Below, in pieces: positions 51,404 through 60,920 of a stretch of 64,000 nucleotides of DNA (positions within the stretch are counted from its first letter, which is position 1; each line of letters starts with the position of its first letter). The notes beneath the pieces were generated by a model. That model was not told the DNA's origin. It saw only the letters and a list, made by a program, of their open reading frames with translations, and made no database searches. The stretch is from Burhinus oedicnemus (taxonomy: Eukaryota > Chordata > Aves > Charadriiformes > Burhinidae), in contig VFFE01007257.1 of NCBI GenBank assembly GCA_008921705.1, forward strand, positions 1,212,324-1,276,323. Direction: 5' to 3'. Made by a program: the position numbers and the translations under genes.

Positions 51404-53321
51404 AAACCCCCACCACCCGAGGTCAGGACAATTGCACCTTCCCCCTGTTTCGCTGTGCTGAACTCTGGCTTGTTTTCTGTTTCGCACTGATAAATGAATG
51501 CAGTAGGACTTATCGTAGCGTTTTTATTCTTACTCTCACAACACCCTGTAGCGTGGCTGGACCTCCAGAGTCCCATTCTTCCTCTGGGGGGAGGGCAGGG
51601 AGCGCTTTATTTTGACAAGTATTGCCACTACTAGTAAGAGTGTGGCACCTGGATGCTTTTGAGTCCTGCCCTGGCCTACAGCTTTCTGAATTGTAGGATT
51701 TTAGGTGCCTCAATCACTTTAGACAATGCACCTGTAAGAACTCTTGAAGAAAAGAAGCTTCCGTTCCTAAAATACAGAATTACTTCTGGAAACCCGGTCC
51801 CATTCAGGTCACAGCAAGGATGTATCTGTATTTATTCACCGCAGTTTTGCCCTGACGCAACAAATGTTGACAGAGGAACTTCTTTACTGAGGGTCAGAAA
51901 GGGCTTTGGCGGACCGCACATTAACGTGTACCTTTACATTGTTCACTAATCATGCAAAAAATAACTAGAGCTCATCTGTGCTGCAGTAATGTGAAGCCTC
52001 TGCCCTCCTCTTTCCTGCAGGCAGCATAAAATGAAGATACTCCTCAAATCTGGCTCCTAGATGATACGTTCCAGATGTCTGGGCTAAAAAAAGTGTAACT
52101 CAACACTCCAGAGCTGCACTTCTGAAATGGTGGGGTGTCCTTTCCAAGGGCGTGCAGGAAAGGGGGCTACAGGGAGCCACTCCATTCACAACACTGGACG
52201 GTGCTCAGCACAGCTGGGAGAGGAGGCGGCACGTGGGAAGGGGAGTTGCAGGGCTGAGTATTTTATGAAATACGGTTGGGGTGAGGAAAGACAAACACTT
52301 GTGGAGACTGGTGGAGCTGTGCATCCCTGAGGGCTTTGGCCAGTTGCTTAAACATAAATGAACCTTTCGATCTGCCTCTAGTGAGCTGAAACCAACTCCA
52401 TGAAATCAGCAGGTACCACCATGCACCACGAGCATTATTTGTGTACTGATGCTGTGGCAGATACGGTCCTTTGGTTACAGAAGGCTTTTGCCTTGATGTT
52501 GCTGGCTGCTGTTCTGAGCTGCCCAAAGGTTGTGCAAACCCTTAAGAAGGATGCTGCACCCTCCACTGACCAGGAAAAGGTGGGAAGGAAACCCCTCAAG
52601 ACATTCCTCTGCATGAGGAGAGTGGTTAGGAGGACAGCAAAGCACATCCCAATAGGCTGTTCATCTGTCCTCCTCTTTAACGCGCACTACTGTATCATTT
52701 TCCAATCATTTGCTCTTATTACTGCGAGACTTCTGGTTATAGATGAGATATTTTAGCCCAGAAGAGTTACTTAGAGCTAAACTTTCCTTAGTACTTGAAA
52801 ATATCGCAATTACCTGGTTGCCCCTTCTTGAATACTGTACATGCTTCTTTAAAGGCTTCTGAGTTGAGCGTATCTTTGTCTGGCAGTGTTGTACAATCAC
52901 AGATACAATTTCATTTTGCTTCCTCTCCACATACCACCGTGTCTCTGTAGACTTGCACTGACACTCTTTCCCCTTTCGGAATATGTTGACATCTTGATGT
53001 CTTCTCCATAGACTCACACTGACACAGTGTTAGGGACTTTGTGATGACACCGCAGCCCACGTTAGTGAATGGTGAAATAGCCCTGTCACAAACTATCTTA
53101 TGAAATATCAAAACTGTTTAAAAATGTAGTTTTCCACGCAAAAAAAAGGAAAAAAATCCTGAGGGCCTTGAGCTTACCTTGAGGACTGATCTGCTCAGTT
53201 ATATACGAATATGGATGCATAAGTAGAGCATTTTAACCTATGACAAATATAAAGAAGGACTTAATGCCTATACTTTATCAAAATTGACAGTAGCTAGGAA
53301 TGATGTTCTTGACTTGTGAAC

Positions 53322-53377
53322 GCATCTTATGATATTTGTCTAATACAATGCATCTTATGATATTTGTCCAATACAGG
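53322..53377 (+). repeat. 28-bp tandem duplication
   Basis: Unit 1 (53322-53349) and unit 2 (53350-53377) share GCATCTTATGATATTTGTC and then (T/C)AATACA. I count three differences in 28 positions. It lies about 90 bp before the G16 run and assembly gap, so an assembly artefact should also be considered. Confidence 0.85.
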
Positions 53378-53464
53378 TACTTTAAAACTCTGATATTTGA
53401 GACTAAACATTTTGGGGTTTTCTTTATATGAAGCATAATAAGCAAACTTGAACTGGCCAAAATC

Positions 53465-53500
53465 GGGGGGGGGGGGGGGGNNNNNNNNNNNNNNNNNNNN
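53465..53500. other. G16 run abutting a 20-N assembly gap
   Basis: Sixteen G's (53465-53480) run directly into 20 N's (53481-53500), and CR1 sequence starts right after the N's. The gap length may be nominal. The missing bases could include more G tract and more of the 5' part of the CR1 copy. Open frames drawn across this gap are meaningless. Confidence 0.95.
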
Positions 53501-54055
53501 CATTCTCCCCTTCTATTTGGCACTGGTGAGGCCACAACTGGAATACTGTGTCCAGTTCTGGGCTCCCCAGCTCAAGTGGGACAGGGAACTTCTGGAGAGA
53601 GTCCAGCGTAGGGCAACAAAGATAATTGGGGGATTGGAGCACCTCCCTTAGGAGGAAAGGCTGAGAGAGCTGGGACTCTTTAGCCTGGAGAAGAGAAGGC
53701 TGAGGGGAGACCTTATTCTTGCTTATAAGTATCTAAAGGGTGGGTTGAAGGAGGATGGAACCAGACACTTTTCAGTGGTTCCCAGGGACAGGACAAGGGG
53801 TAACAGGCACAAGTTGGAACATCAGAAGTTCCATTCAAACCTAAGAAAAAACTTCTTTACGGTGAGGGTGACAGAGCACTGGAACAGGCTGCCCAGGGAG
53901 GTTGTGGAGTCCCCTTCTCTGGAGATTTTCAAGACCCGCCTGGATGCAGTCCTGAGTAATGTGCTGTAGGCATTCCTGCATCGGAAGGGGAGTTGGACTA
54001 GATGATCTCTAGAGGTCCCTTCCAACTCTGAAAATTCTGTGATTCCATGATTCTA
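53501..54055 (+). mobile_element. CR1 LINE, 3' end, interrupted by an assembly gap upstream
   Basis: This copy encodes the C-terminal part of the CR1 ORF2 polyprotein in the frame ending at 53969. Motifs in order are '[13 protein letters not shown]', '[14 protein letters not shown]', '[20 protein letters not shown]', '[20 protein letters not shown]' and 'VESPSLEIF'. By my reading the frame is open from the gap to 53969 except for one TAG at 53649-53651, where family members usually have a tyrosine codon. After the stop comes a short 3' tail with 'ggactagatgatctctagag' and degenerate terminal octamers (attctgtg, attccatg, attctat). It is better preserved than the other copies here and belongs to a different CR1 subtype from the 12.3-kb copy ('[10 protein letters not shown]' and '[10 protein letters not shown]'). 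The 5' extent is hidden by the gap. Confidence 0.95.
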
Positions 54056-57000
54056 TTTTCCAGAAATATATAGTTAATTGTCAGTAAGGACTGTGAAGAA
54101 GGCATACCTAAAATGAGGTAAAATTAAGTACTGGGTACCTTTCCTTTCCTTTTAGTTTTGCCCTGCAGCCTGCTCACCTAACTGGTGTCCCGTCCCTCAG
54201 CTTTCTGATAGGTTTTCTGATAAGACCAAGAGCTACACCCATCCAGGGTACTGCATATTGCGATATTATTTTTCTATCCTATTAATTTGCAAGCATGGTG
54301 ATGAAAATTGCTCCTAGTCAGAAAGACTGATGTACCAAGCACTTCTCTTCTGTCTGTTTACTGCTACCTGGCTGCTGATGCTGAAGAGCATTGATATGCT
54401 ACGGGTGTTCCCTCCTCAAAGCAAGTCTCACACCTCTTGTTGTCTTTATTTTTGTAATTTTGCCCTTGCCCCAACCACTCCAAGCCTCTGAAGAAGTTTG
54501 GAGTTGGGCTTCGCAGCTCTGCTTATGAGTCATAGCAATATTCTCACACATCCCAGCATATTAGCTAGGGGACTTGCGAAACAGAGGAAGGACAGAGAAT
54601 TATTAGTTGAAATTCCCAAATGAAGGGCCAAATGCTGAAAAACTTCCTCTGCTTTTATTCAGTCCTAGCTCAGGCAAAATTCTTGTGTAGCATCAATAAA
54701 TAGTTATCTGCTAACTAATGAAAGATAGTTATCTGGTAAGTTCCAGTCATCAGACTTTCAGTCTGGGCAGCGACGTTAGGGGCTCTTGGCTTTTAGACTC
54801 CCAGCCTGGGTTTGCAGGACTACCGCTCAGGAAATTAAATCATGGTAGGCTTGCACCACATTTTCGTGTTTAAAATGATGAAGAAGCTACCACTCCTGAT
54901 GGGAAGCCTTGCTTCTAATCCTGCCAGCTGCCATCGGAGTCTAAAGGAGGACGATTGTCTCCAAACCTGGGTATTGTTAAAAGCAGGTGATAGGGAAGAT
55001 AAGGAGGGGGGTTACCAGTCGTTCCCGCTTATGCAGACTCTACATGCTTGTACTTCTGACCCCAAGATCAAGTTGCAGATAGCGATGTATGTAAAGTTTA
55101 GTTATCTTTCAGAGAAGCCACAAGAAGCCTAAAACTGAACTTCTTTTTTTTCCATGAGGAAATCCTGTAGCAGCCCTACTCTGCTACGGCAACGCCAGCT
55201 TTGCAGCACCTTTGCTGCAAATAGGCATCGCAGGAATTCACGCTGGGTTCCTGGCTCGCAGTCAGAATGAAATTTCTACACAGACAGAAAAATCCTCTCT
55301 GAAGAAGGGTGCTCCCGGGAAATGAAAGGACAGACCCGCAGGAACTGTCACCTCCACTGATCTAACAACCGTTTGCCCAGCTGAGGCTTGCCGTGAAGTG
55401 TTTACTCATCTGCCTTAGCCCTGGAAAATGAAAAGGAGGTTAAAAATTAATCTTTGCAGCTGGCAACTGCTGGAGTGAGCTGACATGGTGGTGCAATTTT
55501 TTTCCAATACCAGGAATGTTATGTAGCAGTGGAGTGACCAGACATCAGGGTTCACGGGTGGTAGCTTGACCCATGCAACTCAAGGTACTACGTGACCTTT
55601 GTGGAGTTAAGTGCACCTTTTTGCACTGACCTGTTTAATTTTGGTGATATGAAGGTGTCGGTATCCCGATTCTTCACTGTGACAGTGCCCATCCAGCTAC
55701 AGGCAGCCTTGCACTCCCAGCCGTACTTGCAGATTAATGTGGCGTGATGGATAGCTTTCCTTTAAATTTGCAAGGGTACATTTGCTAACGGCAGGCTATT
55801 TGAGTCGTCTGGAAAACTCTAGAAACCTTCTGGTATATCACCCCTCTTATTAGTGGCTCCTAGCGCTTGATTTTGGATCGTCACTTGGAAAAGGACACAG
55901 CCAAGTGCTGCTGGAATCAACTTTAGGCTGAACCTTGAATTTCAGGCAGATAAAAAAATAAATCCCTGTTAGAAGAGACTGCAGGGGATGGAATCTAAAC
56001 CTGCTGGGGCTAAACTAACACCAGAAAGTGCTAGCCTGCCACTACGCGAGGCCAGTCTCTAAGTAGTTGGGTAGTTACCTTAACAGCTATAAAAGGTGTA
56101 AATCTGTAGAGGGGACAGAAGGAATAAAGAGAGAAACTGCCCTACCTGTCTCCTGCTCCACAGGGAATAACGCAGGCTACATTCACAGTAACTGATCCTG
56201 GTAAATGCTCTAAAGGGAGAGAAAAAAGCTGTGACTGAAATCTCTGTACAAATTACAGGGAGACAAATCTGTATCTCTGGCTCTCTCTCTCTCAGTTTAA
56301 TTCCTACGCTTGCAAATAAATAAGATCCACCATTGCTGAAGACCTTTAAGCCCCTTCGTACCACACATTAAATACGGAACTCAACAAGTTCAGGTAGGGA
56401 AAGACGCCTCCAGCAGCGTCATGAGGTTATCACTGTTTCCCCAGAACAATAAATGCAGCGAGCGTGTGATAGGTGTGTATTGTCTTAAAAAACATCTCAG
56501 GCTTTATATTAAGAAGAGGCAACAGACCACCGCCTTTTTGTTACGAATACGAGTAGTGGTAGAAATGTGTTCCTGCCCTGTGTGGATGGCTCCGGGGGCA
56601 GGGGCGATAGTTTTTAGCTTTTCACGGGCCAAGCTGATCTTGAGAGCAGAGGAGAATAAAGCTGAAATCGGTAGTTACATTTCAGACGCTCGTAGCGCAT
56701 CGCGTGTGGCCATTAGGGCAGGATTAAATAAACATCATTAGCGCAGTCCCTTCTGAAAGATGGTTCTGCAAAAGGATTCGAGTGCACACCTATTCTGCAC
56801 CCTGCTTGAAGTACTAGTGCCGCTCCACCGCTAGAAGCAACTGCCTTTTGAAGGCAGTTCAGAGCCACCGTGCAGTCGCTTAGCTTTATAGTTTGCTAGC
56901 TGCATGTCATCTTTGAAGGCTGGGAAATTGCAGTGGCAGTACCGTGATTCCCAGCCGAGTGAAGCAGACACTTGACACATTTCATCCCTTGCAATTAAGG

Positions 57001-58074
57001 GAGAAAAGCGGAATCGGGGGAAAATTCAAGCAGCATTTTAGCAATAGGCCACTCCCTTACCGAGGTGAAGCACAAGCATCACCCACAGATATATGCAGGA
57101 CTGCTGCTAAGCACAGACAGTAGTAAGCGCATGTGGACTTTGCATGAGAAAGCCTCACACTTAGAAGACTTCGTTTATTGCTCTTAGTCATTTACAGACA
57201 TCCTTCTAAAGCGAGGAAGCTCAAGCGCAATCAAACCCTGTGTGCAAATTACCAAGTCAAATGCTGTTGTTCTGTTCTCTTTTAATATCAGAGCGCAAAC
57301 CTCCCAGTGCAAAAATACAATCTTGTGATAAAATGACTAATACATGACTAAAGCCGTTTTCCATTGTGCAGGCATAGCTTTGGGGATCATTTGTTTTTCA
57401 TGGTAGATCCCTCAGACAGTGAATTCCTCTGGTGGTTGGGATTATATTAATGACCAGGACTGTTAGTCACCTCAAGGGAGCTGAAATAGGATGCCACTCT
57501 GGTTGCCATTATTAATTCCAACTGCAGGTGTGAAAATTAATTTCATGGGTATTTTTATCACTTCCTTTTAGTTAAGGATTAGAGTTTCCGAATGACCCAG
57601 ACTCCGGATGGAGACAAATCTGAACCGGGTCTGCCCAGCACTCCCGTAACAGTGAGCTAATCCTGATGGAGTAGGAGGGAAAAAATGGGGTATAAGACTT
57701 GCCATCCCTTGCTCGGTAAAGACAATTAATGACACTGAAAGATATCAGATGTCATCATGATATACACTTCTTTGCACCAAGACTCTCTAAAGCAATCCAG
57801 TAAATTGCAGGTTGTTTTCATTTCTGTGGAAGAATAACACATTTGCCAATAGCGGGAGAAAAAAGGAGAAGTTAAATATATCAAACCAAATCAAACGTAG
57901 CTGATTAGAAAGCTACAGTTTCCATTTGCTGGCACTGGTACTGTTTTCACATAGATTTTCTGACAGATGCTGCGGTATCTCCGTAGTCAAGAAGACAGCT
58001 CCAGCAGCCAAGCTTCTGCCACAGAAAGCGAACCTGGCGTTGCTCACCGCAGGTGGAGTTGGGCTGTTGAATTT
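54056..58074. other. Non-coding stretch, no gene recognised
   Basis: No gene recognised. The block includes a short CT repeat (56281-56293) and a 9-bp hairpin AACTGCCTT-TTG-AAGGCAGTT (56839-56859). A string at 56931 resembles the first bases of U4 snRNA, but the similarity does not continue. The candidate motif cluster at 57400-57590 is listed separately. Confidence 0.65.
57400..57590. promoter_or_regulatory. Candidate regulatory element with T-box and homeobox motifs
   Basis: AGGTGTGA at 57536-57543 is an exact T-box half site; it overlaps the CAGGTG E-box (57535-57540) and is followed at once by a TTAATT homeobox core. Further 'tattaatga' (near 57446) and 'attattaatt' (near 57519) cores lie within 100 bp upstream. 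The stretch is not repeat-like. Function is inferred from motif clustering only. Confidence 0.3.
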
Positions 58075-58104
58075 GGGGAATGGGAGGGGAAAGGCTGGGA
58101 GGGG
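58075..58104 (+). other. G-quadruplex motif on the plus strand
   Basis: Five G runs (GGGG, GGG, GGGG, GGG, GGGG) are separated by loops of 3, 1, 7 and 1 bases, which fits the canonical quadruplex pattern. It lies about 330 bp before the CpG-dense stretch at 58431. Confidence 0.75.
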
Positions 58105-58430
58105 AGCTGGCTCACCTTGGCTGGAGAGGACAGGAGATGTAATCAGCTGGATCCATTGCGGAGGGACAGGCTGGGAAGTGGGGAACACCCCCGTCCCCCC
58201 TGCTTCTGCCCATGATTAAGCCTCAGCTCCTGCCAGTTCAGCTGGTGAAGGTGTTGGCTCCAAACCTGTCCCGTGTTCATTGACACCCTCCTCCTGCCAG
58301 AGCTGGGTGAGTAACGCTCGGAAGATAAGCAGGTTAGGCCAGATTCAGTCATATAATTAAAGGCTGGAGGTAATGTGAGATCCTTATGTGCTCTTCTACG
58401 TACACCTCATCTGGGGTTTTGATTTATAAT

Positions 58431-58800
58431 ACGTCGCGCTCACAACCACCTTTCCTCCTACTGCTCTCATCACGTCTGAGGCATCCCTGCCGCGTGGGCA
58501 AGCACTCTGCCTTCTCCAGACACGGACGGACAGAGGACCAGAGGTCCTGTCCAGCTCCCTTCCCGAGTGTGCCGCGGTCATCAGCCCCCCCATCTAGCTT
58601 TACTGTAAGCATCTCTCCTTATTGCTGCCCTGCAAAGCCTTTTCGACCTGATCTCTCTCCCCTTGCACCTCCCGCAGCCGTTCCTGAGCTCACGGCGGGG
58701 GGAAAAGCTGCCGCTTGGAATTGGCTTCACTTTGCCGTCGCCCTCCCTGCACAGAGAGCGGCGAGAGCCGGGGAGGGCTCCACGCCAGCCCTCCTCCCTT
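58431..58800. promoter_or_regulatory. Small CpG-island-like stretch
   Basis: By hand count there are 23 CpGs in 370 bases, far denser than most of the window, with clearly raised G+C. A second short CpG cluster (six CpGs in about 40 bases) follows at 58907-58950. In vertebrates such stretches often mark promoters or developmental regulatory DNA. The 143-codon plus frame over it (58386-58817) is rich in P, S and A, and antisense frames are open too. I therefore attribute these frames to base composition and do not call a coding exon. Confidence 0.5.
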
Positions 58801-58950
58801 ATAATGAACCTTTTTAGGTCATCTAAGCCAAGAACCTTGTGTTGCTAAAGACCCCCATCAGTTACTTTAAGCAGTTATCGTGTTTTACTGTTTACACTGC
58901 ATAAGCCCCGAGCGTGGCGTTCAGCCCATCGCACGCAGCGCAGTTTATCA

Positions 58951-60764
58951 CCAAAAATTAATGTCTGTGCCATCTCTCGCTTCTAGACATTAAATCACAG
59001 AGTTGTTTAAAATTTACTGAGGTTTGTAACTTTTAATGAAGACCGCCTCAACCTTCACAGTTACACGTCAAAACATCGCGTCAGAATCTTGCCCTCCTCA
59101 CCACTTACTGAACGTTGACTTTCAGAAAGAGAGAGCGTATAAAATCCACTTATTTCTTCATGCTGCCACTGCAACCGGTCCTTACTGTTGAAACAACTTA
59201 ATGCAGAGCAGAAGGGAGAAAAGCAGCGATGATTTTTCTGAGCTAAAATAGACACAAATGCAGTGTACGTATCGCAGGGCATTGTCAGGACAGCTCAGAT
59301 ACATAACATTAATGTAATTGATTTATTCTCTTAACTAACATTAGTTTTCTGCTTCTGTAGAGTTTTCAGATTAATTTGTGCACAAATTTTTACCAGATTC
59401 CCTATTTACCTGCTCCAGCTCCTTTCAGAGCAAATACCACATTATATAACTGAACATGATCATCCAAGTTATAAATGATAAATTCCACCATAAAGTGTGA
59501 TAAAAATCTTTATTGCGATTTCAGTTTTTATTTCTTTTAGATAAATAGATTTCTTTTTTCTTTTTTAGCATCAAAATGTCTTCATTGATTTTTACATTTA
59601 GGCAAAGCCATTCGTGAAAATTAGTAAACTAGGACACGCATCATGAAAGAAGCGCCGGACAAATCTCGTGACACCAACCTTTAGCCACGTCTTTTCAGTT
59701 GCACCTCTGTGCTGTCTTCCCTTCAGACAGAGAAATTGTTTCTGGATCATACGAAGTTACTTGGAATATTGCTGGCATTTTACAAACGTTAGAAGCAAGC
59801 AATGAAAATATCCTGATTGCTAAAAAAGCCGTCCCTTCCTTCAGACTCCGGGTACACAGAGGAAACTCCCGCGCTCAGGCGTAGCACCGACGCTGCCTCT
59901 TCCATATAGTGACTGTCAGGCACTTCCAGGGAATAAAATGGAAGCAGCAGCTATTACCTCGCAATTCCTAGAGCTAAAACACAAGCCCTCTTGGATGCCA
60001 CACAAAAGCAACCAAGATGTGTGTTTAAGCCTGCCTTTTCCAGCTACTTTTTTCAAATTTAGCAAGAGAAACTTTCCACACACGTGACTAGAGGTTGTAT
60101 ATTTAGGGTCTGTGCAGACTGGCCAAACAGGTGACTCTGTAGGAAAAGAAAAGAAAAGTTTTGGGGTTTTTTTTTCTCTCCTTTTGCCCAGTTTTCAAAC
60201 GCGGCAGGTCTGGTGGATTCGGTGACATTAATGCAAAACCGGGAAGTGAAGAGGAGAAACGAGTTTCATTAACAGAGAGAATTCTACATAAAATATACCA
60301 GAGATGATGGAGGAAAGGAAGAGCCAGCCAAGATGTTCAGCTGCAAGTGGAGTCCAATTTGATGCTCAGCGTGAGTTTAAAGGGAAGATTTTCTCAGCCT
60401 TAAAATAAAAGAGCAGTATCAGACGCGTATGGGGCAGAAAACTGTCGTCACAGAAATGGATTGTACCAGGCTCGGGAAAACCGAGAGTGGCAAAAGTAGC
60501 TCATTTCGCCGCGCTGCATTTATAGATGGGCTCATTTGAATGCTCCCAGGAGGACGTGCTTTATGCATCCAGACTGAATACGCAGGCATCCGAGCACGCA
60601 GTACCACGATAATAAGACCCGAGCGTCAAGGCCATCCGCCACAAGTTAACTGGGAATTTTGCCTTTGAATTTGGGGGAGCAGACCTGATTTCCTGCCAGC
60701 AGATCCACTGATATCTTTCATTTCTTGCAGCGCCAGCCCTTTGACGTACACAAATTGCTAACAT
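58951..60764. other. Non-coding stretch, no gene recognised
   Basis: No gene recognised. It begins with residual CpGs (near 59065-59081) and includes the homeobox-rich block at 59290-59560 and a short AAAAG repeat near 60142-60158. Confidence 0.65.
59290..59560. promoter_or_regulatory. Homeobox-motif-rich AT block
   Basis: Within about 270 bp lie 'cattaatgtaattgattt', 'taacattag', 'agattaatttgtg', 'ataaatgataaa', 'ccataaagtg' and 'tttattgcgatttc', all compatible with homeodomain or HOX/CDX-type binding. AT richness alone produces many such matches, so this is a weak call. Confidence 0.25.
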
Positions 60765-60920
60765 CAAGGACCCGATCCTGCTCCCACTGAAATCAACACC
60801 AGTGTTGTCACTGGTGTCAACGGGATCAAGGGTTCAATCCTGCAGTTCTTGAAGTCGATAGGGTTGGGCTTTTCTCTGCATATAAGGAAGGTTGCGTTAA
60901 TACTGCAGAACGGGCCTAAA
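60765..60920. repeat. Best copy of the palindromic interspersed repeat
   Basis: The left part reads 'ggacccgatcctgctcccactgaaatc', then the inverted pair ACACCAGTG-TTGT-CACTGGTGT (60797-60818), then 'caacgggatcaagggttcaatcctgcag' and finally 'actgcagaacgggcc'. This is the layout of an old sauropsid repeat with 'gggcccgatcctg' ends and inverted halves around a 'cattgacttcaatg' core. Two nested or adjacent units seem to be present. It probably derives from a non-autonomous DNA transposon or similar element; the exact family needs a library search. Confidence 0.6.

Larger units (their letters stand above)
38416..53321. other. Long non-coding stretch, no gene recognised
   Basis: About 14.9 kb with no gene or RNA that I can support. 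It holds homopolymers (A16 at 39399-39414, A15 at 47795-47809, T13 at 50420-50432, G12 at 50596-50607 and at 51392-51403), a TTTG/TTTA microsatellite, a quadruplex-capable C-rich tract, a 20-bp palindrome and a 14-bp tandem duplication, listed separately. The larger frames (39483-39893, 42068-42502, 47601-48005, 50436-50807, 52400-52756) have no domain I recognise and mostly have antisense competitors. Confidence 0.6.

Noticed and set aside
52400..52756. 118-codon plus-strand frame with mixed hydrophobic and basic segments
   Set aside because: No family resemblance. A competing antisense frame overlaps it and no promoter or splice context is visible.
53278..53651. Open frames running through the N gap
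   Set aside because: They are translated across 20 unknown bases of uncertain true length, so the joined frames carry no information.
56931..56946. String 'gcagtggcagtaccgt' resembling the start of U4 snRNA (gcagtggcagtatcgt)
   Set aside because: The similarity ends after about 16 bases. The following sequence does not continue with U4 stem and Sm-site features, so a chance match is more likely than a U4 pseudogene.
58386..58817. 143-codon frame over the CpG-rich stretch
   Set aside because: High GC lowers stop frequency in all frames, other frames there are open too, and the product is low-complexity P/S/A-rich.
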